Below are positions 16,777 to 23,998 of a stretch of 34,473 nucleotides of DNA, piece by piece. A model generated the notes under the pieces. The model did no database searches. It had not been told where the DNA came from and saw only the letters and a program-made list of their open reading frames with translations. Both the position numbers and the translations under genes were made by a program. Within the stretch, counting starts at the first letter, position 1. Every line of letters begins with the position of its first letter. Location of the stretch: the NCBI GenBank assembly GCA_026418195.1, contig JAOABU010000001.1:1-34473 (forward strand), given 5' to 3'. Source of the stretch: Spirochaetota bacterium (GTDB lineage: Bacteria; Spirochaetota; Spirochaetia; DTKZ01).

Positions 16777-17958
16777 TTAGATTCTACGGGGTATGCGGAT
16801 TTCTACTCGAGTTCCCTTCTTGATTCTACTTTCTACCTGAATTGTACCCTCGTGAGCTTCGACGATATTCTTTACGATCACCAATCCTAACCCCGTTCCT
16901 CCCTTACTAAAGGAATAGAAAGGAACGAAAATGTGGGAAAGCACTTCCTTCGTCATCCCCTGCCCGTTATCTTCCACGAGGAACCGTACGTGAGTTTCAT
17001 TCGTCTCTGCATGGATCCGTAACGTTCCACCTTGAGGCATGGCTTTACGGGAATTGTCGGTAAGGTTTAAAAATACCCTGAGCATCCGCTCTTCATCCAT
17101 CAAAACGGGCTCCTGCACTTGGTTCTCAATTTTCAGTTCGATTCCTGCACTTTCCAATCCGCTGGTTATGTAGGATCTCAATTTTTCGAAGAACTGATGT
17201 AGACTGACAATTGAGAGATTCAACCGGATTTCGCCCCGACTATAATCCAACAATTCACCCACAAGGAGGTTCAACCGCTCTGTCTCTTTCAGAATGTTTG
17301 AGGCATACTTTTTCACCCGTTCCACCTGCTCTGGGTTGAGAAGGATCATCTCCCCATAACTTCGAATCACAGATACGGGATTCCGAATATCGTGAAGCAC
17401 CATGGAGGAGAATTTTCCAAGACTGGTCAATCGTTCGTTCTTTAATAGTTCTTCTTGAACCAATCGAAGTTCCTCATTCGCTTGTTGCAATTCCAGATTC
17501 CGCTGCCTGAGTCCACCGACAAAGTATTCATTGCTCTTGCGAATCATAGCGGAAAGGGACTTGAGTATGGAAATGGCGACTCGACCGTTCTTCTCTAGAA
17601 TCGCATGAAAATCATCTCGGAAGATTCGTAATACTTCTAAATCCGTCTTAGCAACCACTGTAGCACTGCGAGGTAACTCATCCACTAAAGCCATCTCACC
17701 GAACAGATGACCGTCGGTGTGTACAGCTAGTAAGTCTGGTTGTGTATCGAAATAGTCTTTCCATACTTCTGCTGAACCATGGATGATAATGAAAAAATAG
17801 TCTGCTTTGTCCCCCTCTTGAAAAACGATATCTCCTTGAGCGTATCGTTTTCGTTCGCATACCAACGAGAGGGCATCCAGTTCTTCATCTCTAAGATCAC
17901 GAAAGAAGTAAACCCCTCTAAGAAGGTTCCTTACCTCCCTGTCCACTACCTTTTCCAT
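16777..17958 (-). CDS. Cyclic-nucleotide-binding-domain sensor histidine kinase
   Basis: Soluble two-component sensor of about 393 residues with no membrane segment. Residues about 12-140 form a CRP-type cyclic-nucleotide domain with cassette FGEMALVDELPRSATV (86-101), where the Arg would contact the cyclic phosphate. A coiled coil (about 150-178) links to the dimerisation helix with phosphorylated H189 (LHDIRNP). The ATPase domain has the N-box (LNLTDNSRKAM), G1 (VEDNGQGM) and G2 (GGTGLGL). The frame is open to 18006; the ATG at 17958 has GAGAAGG ahead and begins the folded domain. No response regulator is adjacent. It lies behind flaA, separated by a terminator; a motility role is only a guess. 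Confidence 0.9.
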   Translation of the reverse strand: MEKVVDREVRNLLRGVYFFRDLRDEELDALSLVCERKRYAQGDIVFQEGDKADYFFIIIHGSAEVWKDYFDTQPDLLAVHTDGHLFGEMALVDELPRSATVVAKTDLEVLRIFRDDFHAILEKNGRVAISILKSLSAMIRKSNEYFVGGLRQRNLELQQANEELRLVQEELLKNERLTSLGKFSSMVLHDIRNPVSVIRSYGEMILLNPEQVERVKKYASNILKETERLNLLVGELLDYSRGEIRLNLSIVSLHQFFEKLRSYITSGLESAGIELKIENQVQEPVLMDEERMLRVFLNLTDNSRKAMPQGGTLRIHAETNETHVRFLVEDNGQGMTKEVLSHIFVPFYSFSKGGTGLGLVIVKNIVEAHEGTIQVESRIKKGTRVEIRIPRRI

Positions 17959-17987
17959 TCTTCCTTCTCGCTCCCAAGAATGGGAAT

Positions 17988-18018
17988 AAAAAAACCCCGC
18001 TACCAAATAGCAGCGAGG
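17988..18018 (-). terminator. Intrinsic terminator after the flaA pair
   Basis: On the minus strand CCTCGCT pairs with AGCGGGG (one G-T pair), with an inner CTA/TAG pairing, and seven T residues follow. It begins 37 bases past the flaA stop. A 12-bp palindrome, GCTATATATAGC (18018-18029), lies just before it. Confidence 0.82.
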
Positions 18019-18054
18019 CTATATATAGCGAGGTACGGTTGCGTTTCCAGAATC

Positions 18055-18783
18055 TTACCAAGCATCCAGCATATCGTCGGCATCACGGTTTTCTTCAGCA
18101 AACAAATCAGTTACGGCTCTTAGATCATCGAAGTAGATGTAGTAATTCCCATAGGTTTCCCGCATATCACATTCTACAGCAAATCCGAGAAACTTAATAC
18201 CAGTTTGGGTACTGTAATGGGGATTGCGCTGTTCTACGGTAGGAGGAATTGCAACAACAAGCTGCTTCCATCCTGAGAAGTTCAATTTTCCAACCGTGAG
18301 CTCGAAGGGCTTGCCAGAGAAATCCTCTAATAGAACCTTCAATGTATGGTTATAGTTGCGTCCTGCAACCCATACAGAGAGGGTTTTCACCACCCCTGCG
18401 ATTCCTAGTGGCCTGGATGGTTTTATGGTAATCGTGGCAGCCCCTCGACGGAAGAACTCGGTTTTAACCCCCAGCACGTATTTGTCTTCCTCTTTTATGC
18501 CAATCTGCTGTTCATCGGGGATCGGTTTTTTGGCTGCCGGTGCCCCTTCCAGTCTTCGAGCGGACACAATCCCTTGATCTCCCGAGAAGGCTACTCGCCA
18601 GAAGCCCGCATCCTCAAACTTGGAAAGGGATATCTCCTTTAGTTTCTGCTGGGCAGTGTCTACTCCGATGTTCTGAGCCACCGGTTGACCGGGCCCGGGC
18701 GTTGTGCCTGCTCGTTCGGTTTGAGAAAAGAGGGTCGGTACAGTGAGAAGGACGATCAAACAAAGGATACTTAGTTTCTTCAT
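18055..18783 (-). CDS. flaA: Flagellar filament outer-layer protein FlaA (second paralogue)
   Basis: FlaA coats the FlaB core of spirochaete periplasmic flagella. This copy has 242 residues with a clear signal peptide (MKKLSILCLIVLLTVPTLFS, cleaved near SQ). A Pro/Gly-rich linker (about 25-40) follows, then a galactose-binding-like beta domain: FEDAGFWRV, then GVVKTLSVWVAGRNYNHTLKVLLEDFSG and LNFSGWKQLVVAIP, and finally YYIYFDDLRAVTDLF, the conserved FlaA end. AGGAG lies six bases before the ATG. It sits 9 bases after the first flaA gene, so the two are co-transcribed, and a terminator follows. Confidence 0.9.
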   Translation of the reverse strand: MKKLSILCLIVLLTVPTLFSQTERAGTTPGPGQPVAQNIGVDTAQQKLKEISLSKFEDAGFWRVAFSGDQGIVSARRLEGAPAAKKPIPDEQQIGIKEEDKYVLGVKTEFFRRGAATITIKPSRPLGIAGVVKTLSVWVAGRNYNHTLKVLLEDFSGKPFELTVGKLNFSGWKQLVVAIPPTVEQRNPHYSTQTGIKFLGFAVECDMRETYGNYYIYFDDLRAVTDLFAEENRDADDMLDAW

Positions 18784-18792
18784 AGTAGGCTC

Positions 18793-19551
18793 CTATCTTT
18801 TCCCTTGAGCTTCAGACCAAAGTTTCTGCACTTGTTCTGGATTGGCAAGTGCATCTCCATCGAAGGGTGTTTCGAACATATCGCTAAAGATTTTTACCTG
18901 GTCTAAATATACGAAGAAATCATCCACCCGTTCGTGTGGTTTGGTCCAAAGAACAAACTTTACCAGTTGAAGACCCTTATACCTGGGAGCATAGCTCACC
19001 GCTTGGGGGATATAGTTAGGAATGTTGACCCAAATATTCTTCCAGCCCGTGTGTTTTATGTCACCAAAGTTGAGAACATGGGTGATCCCTCTGTAGTCCA
19101 TCAAATGGACTTCCAAATAATAGTCAAGGTTGGAACCCCAGACCCAAAGGTCCATGTTCTTTACCCGCCCAGGGAGAGGGATCAAACGAGGAACCATTTT
19201 CCCATCCGGACCCTTTTGTCCGGGAATGATTTCAATGAAATTGTATCCTTTGCGATCAAACTTTCCGTGGATGCCTAGAACCTTCAATTCCTTTCCCTCT
19301 GGTGGTCGTCGGTAAAGAGCTTCTGGCCAGGTTTTTACAAAGGCCATTTTCGGATACACATCCTCTCCTGCATTGGTCTTTATTACGGAAGAAAACTTAC
19401 TTCCCAAGATAAACCAAGGGCTAGCATCGGGATTATCGAAATCTTCCACAACGACGGATTGAAGGTTGGTAGTAACTTCATCAGAAAAGACCAAAGAAAC
19501 AACAAAGGGAAACAATAAAAGGCATATAAGGAGCCTACCAAGTCTGTTCAT
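18793..19551 (-). CDS. flaA: Flagellar filament outer-layer protein FlaA (first paralogue)
   Basis: Sheath protein of the periplasmic flagella, 252 residues. It has a signal peptide (MNRLGRLLICLLLFPFVVSLVFS, cleaved near SD). The core carries the FlaA pattern VVVEDFDNPD at its start, then VKNMDLWVWGSNLDYYLEVHLMDYRG, IKHTGWKNIWVNIP and FFVYLDQVKIFSDMF, each matching the corresponding stretch of the neighbouring paralogue. AAGGAG sits seven bases before the ATG. It is transcribed from a perfect sigma-70 promoter with a short hairpin leader. Paired flaA genes are usual in treponemes, which supports the taxonomic call. Confidence 0.92.
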   Translation of the reverse strand: MNRLGRLLICLLLFPFVVSLVFSDEVTTNLQSVVVEDFDNPDASPWFILGSKFSSVIKTNAGEDVYPKMAFVKTWPEALYRRPPEGKELKVLGIHGKFDRKGYNFIEIIPGQKGPDGKMVPRLIPLPGRVKNMDLWVWGSNLDYYLEVHLMDYRGITHVLNFGDIKHTGWKNIWVNIPNYIPQAVSYAPRYKGLQLVKFVLWTKPHERVDDFFVYLDQVKIFSDMFETPFDGDALANPEQVQKLWSEAQGKR

Positions 19552-19573
19552 GTTCTAACTCCTTTAGTAAAAC

Positions 19574-19590
19574 TAGCTTAGTTTAAGCTA
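19574..19590 (-). repeat. Inverted repeat at the 5' end of the flaA transcript
   Basis: TAGCTTA-GTT-TAAGCTA is a perfect 7-3-7 inverted repeat starting at about the predicted +1 of the flaA promoter. It could be a 5' stem-loop protecting an abundant message, or an operator. The sequence does not decide between them. Confidence 0.6.
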
Positions 19591-19596
19591 TTAAGG

Positions 19597-19625
19597 ATTA
19601 TATTTCTTACACCTTCCTTTGTCAA
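19597..19625 (-). promoter_or_regulatory. Perfect-consensus sigma-70 promoter for flaA
   Basis: Minus strand TTGACA (19620-19625), 17 bases, TATAAT (19597-19602): both hexamers and the spacing are ideal. The -35 lies 7 bases past the stop of the lipoprotein gene. A sigma-70 rather than sigma-28 promoter agrees with what is known of spirochaete sheath genes. Confidence 0.92.
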
Positions 19626-19631
19626 ATAGAA

Positions 19632-20486
19632 TCACGGAGAGAATATCCTGTATGGAAGGCGGGATGGAATAGAGCTGCCCGTGGTTAAAACTTGTAAAAG
19701 AGCCCACGCATAATCTTTATGCAGGCTCACTACAAAGGGATACTCCTGAATTCTAGGGAATCGATGGACTTCCAAGCCAATGATTCCTTCGATCTTTCTG
19801 TTTTCGAGTCCCGAAAGGATCTCCAAAGCGACCGAACCGGCTCTTCCTGCCCAGAGTATAAGGAGATCTGCAGGTTCCGCTAATTCCTTTCGAAGGGTCT
19901 TTCGTAAGGGTTCATCCGCCTCACCTTTCGGTACGAGTACTATTCGTGCTTCGGCTAACAGCTCTTCAAAACCCAACCCCTGAAACAAAGAAAGAGACTC
20001 TTTTGTGAGGATTAGTAATTTTTTATCCTTCCCCGATCGCGAAGATTTGTACTGTGCCCAGCGTTTTAGAGCCTCCTGTAGAGCAGGAACAGGATCGAAA
20101 GTGATTTTCCTCACATTGGCAGGGAAGGGAAACTCTTCTGGGGCGTCTAAGCATAGAAAGGTTTTATCAGGAAACCTAACTTCTAAGGCTTGGAGTTCTA
20201 TCGCCACATAGGGACTTACCACCACGAAAGAGTAACCCCCTTCACTTAACAATTTTTCCAACCCGGATCGATCGTTCTCGCGAAAGGCATAGGGAATCGT
20301 CCTGATGCGATATCCCGACACTCGTTCTATTTCGGCCAATCGCTGGGGAAACTCCTCCCCCAGAATGGGAGGCATGAATGAATCCACTACCCACAGCACC
20401 TGAGGAGTGGAACAGGATAGGAGACCCATCCAAAGGAGTATCCCTCCTATCCCTTGCAAACAGGAAAGTTTACCTAGTCCCCTCAA
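19632..20486 (-). CDS. Lipoprotein, periplasmic-binding-protein-like, family not identified
   Basis: 284 residues starting at a TTG that overlaps the stop of the upstream SDR gene (TTGA). The N-terminal hydrophobic stretch ends in LLSC, a good lipobox with Cys25. The rest alternates strands and helices like a type 1 periplasmic binding protein or Bmp-type lipoprotein (VLWVVDSFMPPILG, SFVVVSPYVAIELQALEVRFPDKTFLCLDAP, KKLLILTKESLSLFQGLGFEELL, DLLILWAGRAGSVALEIL), but I cannot assign the family. It is last in the sugar operon by overlap, so it may be a receptor for that pathway. Equally it may belong functionally with flaA, whose promoter follows directly. No other start would keep the signal peptide. 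Confidence 0.7.
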   Translation of the reverse strand: MRGLGKLSCLQGIGGILLWMGLLSCSTPQVLWVVDSFMPPILGEEFPQRLAEIERVSGYRIRTIPYAFRENDRSGLEKLLSEGGYSFVVVSPYVAIELQALEVRFPDKTFLCLDAPEEFPFPANVRKITFDPVPALQEALKRWAQYKSSRSGKDKKLLILTKESLSLFQGLGFEELLAEARIVLVPKGEADEPLRKTLRKELAEPADLLILWAGRAGSVALEILSGLENRKIEGIIGLEVHRFPRIQEYPFVVSLHKDYAWALLQVLTTGSSIPSRLPYRIFSP

Positions 20487-21235
20487 TCCCGTAGGGTTCC
20501 TCCATTCACCATCATACTCTCCCCTGTGATAAACTTCGCTCGGGGGCTAGCTAGATAGGAAGCAGCAAAAGCTACATCCTCAGGGTCTCCTAGTCTTTTC
20601 AGGATGCTATTATCGATGAACTTTTGATTCTCCTCTTTAGAAACAGCCGTTGCCATAGCTGTGACGATCCTTCCGGGGCATATAGCATTCGCTGTGATAT
20701 TGTCCATTCCTACTTGCTGAGCCAGATTTCGCGTAAACGCCAGAACCCCCCCCTTGGAAGCTGCATAATGACACGCAGCTACCGTTCCACCATGCTTTCC
20801 TGCTTCTGAGCTGATATTGATGATGCGACCATACTTCTGCTTACGCATTCCCGGTAGAACCGCCTTACAGAAATAGAACATGGCTCGGAGGTTAACTGCC
20901 ATAACTAGATCCCATTCATCCGATGTGATCTCCTCGATCTTATGTAAGGGGTGGATCCCTGCATTGTTCACCAGTATCTGAATACTCCCAAAGGTTCGTT
21001 CTACCTCTGCTACAAAGGTATTCACCTCTCCTTCCTTTGCAATATCTACTACTTTATGGAACACCTTCACACCTGTCTTCTGTTGAATTTCCTTTGCCGT
21101 TTTCTCTAACTCTTCCTTCTGTACATCGCACAGTGCTACATTTGCTCCTAGGGTCGCAAACTCCAGAGCGATGGCCTTGCCTATTCCTCGGGCAGAACCT
21201 GTAACAATAGCGCTTTGACCCTTCAAAGAATCCAT
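20483..21235 (-). CDS. Short-chain dehydrogenase/reductase (FabG/KduD-like), SDR-A
   Basis: Classical SDR oxidoreductase of 250 residues using NAD(P). The cofactor motif is TGSARGIG (12-19), and D37 after the second strand (LCDVQ) suggests NAD preference. NNAG is at 90-93. Catalytic residues are S143 (INISSEAG), Y157 and K161 (YAASK). The C-terminus has the usual ITGESMMVNGG. The frame is open to 21262, but the ATG at 21235 has GAGGAG seven bases ahead. It lies 23 bases after the ketose 3-epimerase-like gene and overlaps the lipoprotein gene by 4. It probably interconverts a hydroxyl and a keto group on the sugar or sugar acid handled by this operon. Substrate unknown. Confidence 0.87.
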   Translation of the reverse strand: MDSLKGQSAIVTGSARGIGKAIALEFATLGANVALCDVQKEELEKTAKEIQQKTGVKVFHKVVDIAKEGEVNTFVAEVERTFGSIQILVNNAGIHPLHKIEEITSDEWDLVMAVNLRAMFYFCKAVLPGMRKQKYGRIINISSEAGKHGGTVAACHYAASKGGVLAFTRNLAQQVGMDNITANAICPGRIVTAMATAVSKEENQKFIDNSILKRLGDPEDVAFAASYLASPRAKFITGESMMVNGGTLRD

Positions 21236-21258
21236 ACTGTTTCTCCTCCCCCTATGTA

Positions 21259-22074
21259 TCAATCTTTTGGTCTCAATAATGGAGCCAAGATTTCCATGGC
21301 TACTCCCACATCCTCAGCAAAACCTTTTTTTAGATTCCCTTCAATGGCTAATTTCCCCTTGTATCCGCACGCATCGAGAATTCCGATAATATGCTTGAAA
21401 TCGAGGGCCCCATGTCCGGGGAAATACCGATTGTTTTCTGATAAATGGAAACTGATGAAATGCCCCCGATGGGTAACGATGGCAGCTTCCATGTTAGCTT
21501 CCTCAATGTTCATATGCCAGGTATCAGGCAGTATATACGTATATCCCCTGTTTGCACCTTTTACCAGTGACCAGGTATCGTCCAGACTATTGCCGATTGG
21601 AGATTCAAACCGGTTGATGGCTTCCACTAGAAAAGGAGTTTGCAACTTGGCTGCTTCTTCCGAAACCTCCTCGATCGATCGTTTTAGAGCCTCTCGATGA
21701 GCATCGGACGTCTCGCCTGAAGCACCTTTGAGGAATCCTGCAATGATCCCTGCACCGAACTGTCTAGCAAAGGCAAGGAAATCTTTGGCCCGTTGAACGG
21801 ATACAGACCGTTTCTTCTCATCAGTAGAAGCCAAGGACAATCCTTCGGTCTTCGCTGTGAAACCTGTTGCAAACATGGATAGCTCAAGATCGAAATCTTC
21901 TAGAAAGGATCTTAAATCCTTTGGATCTAGGGCATCCGGGTTGCGAATGTTCAATTCCACCCCATCGAAGCCAAAACTCTGAAGAACTTTCATACGTTGG
22001 ATAAAATCCTTATCTTCCCGGTATCTATCGGGTAATAAGGTTTGCAAAGCGAGATAGTATCGATATCTTCCCAT
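21259..22074 (-). CDS. Ketose 3-epimerase-like TIM-barrel protein (D-tagatose 3-epimerase family)
   Basis: Xylose-isomerase-like (AP endonuclease 2) TIM barrel of 271 residues. The metal tetrad of the D-tagatose/D-psicose 3-epimerases is matched in order and spacing: E151 (FLVEAINRFES), D184 (LPDTWH), H210 (ISFHLSE) and E245 (LAIEGN). The substrate-phasing residues E157, H187 and R216 (NNRYFPGHG) are also present. The family inverts C3 of free ketoses with Mn2+ or Co2+; some relatives are hydroxypyruvate or 2-keto-acid isomerases, so the substrate remains open. AAGGAG lies eight bases before the ATG. It sits between the URO-D-like gene (16-base gap) and SDR-A. Confidence 0.8.
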   Translation of the reverse strand: MGRYRYYLALQTLLPDRYREDKDFIQRMKVLQSFGFDGVELNIRNPDALDPKDLRSFLEDFDLELSMFATGFTAKTEGLSLASTDEKKRSVSVQRAKDFLAFARQFGAGIIAGFLKGASGETSDAHREALKRSIEEVSEEAAKLQTPFLVEAINRFESPIGNSLDDTWSLVKGANRGYTYILPDTWHMNIEEANMEAAIVTHRGHFISFHLSENNRYFPGHGALDFKHIIGILDACGYKGKLAIEGNLKKGFAEDVGVAMEILAPLLRPKD

Positions 22075-22090
22075 CCTTCTTGCTCCTTTG

Positions 22091-23167
22091 CTACATGTCC
22101 AGAATGGTGCGCAACGTCTCCACTTCCTTCCAATTGGTCACCATGATATAGAGATACAACCCTCTTGGGTCTAGAGTGTCCCTCAACCTGCGTAGTTCAT
22201 CGGAAGAAAAAGATCCCCGAATCACCAGCGGTTTCCCTGCCTCTTGAACTTGTTGAAAGTAGGGAATCAACCAATTTAGGGGCGGACCGCCCACGTCGTT
22301 ATTGATCTCATAACAACGAATCTCGGGAATCTGCAACATCTTGTCTAATACAAACATACTGGTAGCATGGAGATGAATGAAACTACAGGAAAACTGAGAT
22401 GCTACCCGTTGATCCACTGGCTTCAAGTAATGCTCGTACAAGGTAGGAGATAAAACGGCCACCCCATCTTCCTGCATTCGAATGATGGACCCCGGAGCCC
22501 AGAGGCTATACTGAGCATCGAAGTATCCCCCATAGAAAAGGGGAATCCGTTTCCAGGCTTCCTGAGTAATCCAGATGAAAAAATCTCCCATCCGTTCCAG
22601 TAACCTGTACGCCCGCTCTCCTTCCATCATCAAATCGATTACTGCTTGCTCGTGGCCTCTTAAATTGATTACGTAATCAAAGGGTCCTGTGAGAGTGCCA
22701 TGAGACACCGGAAACCTTCCTGCAGCGTGTTTCACTAGCACTTCTATGAACTCCATGTACTTCTGATACCAGGGGGATTCCCGACTCCATTCCTTAGCCT
22801 CTGCTTCCTCCCAGGAGAGATTCTGTTCCTCTGCCACTACGTTTCCTGGTAAGACCCGCATGGAACTCCCTAGGATTCCCTCTCCCCAGAATACCGCCTG
22901 GGAAGGAGAAGCTCCCCGAAGGATATCATCCTCCATCTGTTCTCCTTCGGAAAGGAGCCGCTCCTGATCCTCTAAAAACTCTTCGGGTTTGATCATATCA
23001 GGGGTAAGGGGGGCGTCCTTCTTCCAGGAAGCGCTAGCTTTGAACTCATCTAAGGGAAACCAACTCTTAAAAGAAAATCCTACCAAAGGCCGTTTCATGG
23101 GTTCACGAGACCAGAACTTTCGATACCCTTCGATCTTTTTTGGGTCATTCCCAAAAGCGTACCCCAT
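22091..23167 (-). CDS. Uroporphyrinogen-decarboxylase-superfamily protein of unknown function
   Basis: 358-residue protein that looks like a URO-D/methylcobamide:CoM methyltransferase barrel: GTLTGPFDYVINLRGHEQAVIDLMMEGERAYRLLERMGDFF, a 'DGVAVLSPTLYEHYLKP' helix-entry stretch, and HLHATSMFVLDKMLQIP followed by EINNDVGGPP. It begins as cytoplasmic, without signal or membrane segments. No heme pathway genes and no corrinoid protein are nearby, so it is unlikely to be HemE. Relatives occur in carbohydrate gene clusters with unassigned roles. GGGGGGAG directly precedes the ATG, 9 bases after SDR-B. The superfamily call comes from pattern and length and is less certain than its neighbours. Confidence 0.6.
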   Translation of the reverse strand: MGYAFGNDPKKIEGYRKFWSREPMKRPLVGFSFKSWFPLDEFKASASWKKDAPLTPDMIKPEEFLEDQERLLSEGEQMEDDILRGASPSQAVFWGEGILGSSMRVLPGNVVAEEQNLSWEEAEAKEWSRESPWYQKYMEFIEVLVKHAAGRFPVSHGTLTGPFDYVINLRGHEQAVIDLMMEGERAYRLLERMGDFFIWITQEAWKRIPLFYGGYFDAQYSLWAPGSIIRMQEDGVAVLSPTLYEHYLKPVDQRVASQFSCSFIHLHATSMFVLDKMLQIPEIRCYEINNDVGGPPLNWLIPYFQQVQEAGKPLVIRGSFSSDELRRLRDTLDPRGLYLYIMVTNWKEVETLRTILDM

Positions 23168-23176
23168 TCTCCCCCC

Positions 23177-23998
23177 TTAATCCATCTCGAACCCGCCATC
23201 TACATTCAACGTTTGCCCTGTAATATAATCCGACTCTGAAGAGCAGAGGAACAGTGCCGCAGCTGCCATATCCTCTACTGTTCCAGGACGCTTCAAGGGA
23301 ATCCTAGAAATGAACTCTTCGCTCGCTTTCTGAGCATCCACCCCAAATGCTTTCTGTTTCAACCGATTGTTTTCGTCCCACATGGGTGTGAGGACCACAC
23401 TAGGAGCTATGGCATTCACATTGATGTTATAGGGTGCAAACGCCAATGCAGCAGACTGGGTGATGCTGATTACCGCAGCTTTGCTAGCTGCGTAGGCTAG
23501 TTGGTAGGCTCGTCCCCTCCGACCTGAGATGGAGGTAAAATTGACGATCTTCCCGTAGGACCTTTCTGCCTTCCCGGCCCGCTTCACTTCTTCGGGAATC
23601 TGCTGGATCATGGCCCGAGCTACGGCTTGGACCGCAAAGGCTGTACCCTTCTGATTGATATCGATTACGCGGTCCCACTCCTCCTCCGTTACATCGAGGA
23701 AATTATTGCTCTGCACCACCCCAGCGGTATTTACGAAGACATGCAACGCTCCAAAATCCTTTAGAATTTGATCTACCACCTGTTGAATCTCTTTGGGTTG
23801 GGAAATATTCAACCGATAGGCTCTCACCTCTGATCCATTCTGTCTCAATTGATCAATCAATTCCGTTAATAGGTGCTCCTGAATATCCGCCAACGCTAAT
23901 TTGGCACCTTCCCGAGCAAAGCGAAGGGAAATCCCCCTTCCTATTCCCGAGGCAGCTCCCGCAATGAAAGCTACTTTTCCTTCTAACTGTTTACCCAT
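23177..23998 (-). CDS. Short-chain dehydrogenase/reductase (sugar or polyol type), SDR-B
   Basis: NAD(P)-dependent SDR of 273 residues. The glycine motif is AGAASGIG (13-20), and D38 after the second strand (LADIQ) suggests NAD. The NNAG motif appears as NTAG (90-93). Catalytic residues are S156, Y169 and K173 (YAASK). An extra segment of about 14 residues (132-147, QIPEEVKRAGKAERS) lies between the dimer helix and the catalytic Ser strand. The start at 23998 overlaps the UxaE-like stop by 8 bases and has GGGGG seven bases ahead; longer in-frame starts to 24037 would lie inside the upstream gene. It resembles polyol and mannonate/gluconate-type SDRs, but the substrate is not known. Confidence 0.86.
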   Translation of the reverse strand: MGKQLEGKVAFIAGAASGIGRGISLRFAREGAKLALADIQEHLLTELIDQLRQNGSEVRAYRLNISQPKEIQQVVDQILKDFGALHVFVNTAGVVQSNNFLDVTEEEWDRVIDINQKGTAFAVQAVARAMIQQIPEEVKRAGKAERSYGKIVNFTSISGRRGRAYQLAYAASKAAVISITQSAALAFAPYNINVNAIAPSVVLTPMWDENNRLKQKAFGVDAQKASEEFISRIPLKRPGTVEDMAAAALFLCSSESDYITGQTLNVDGGFEMD

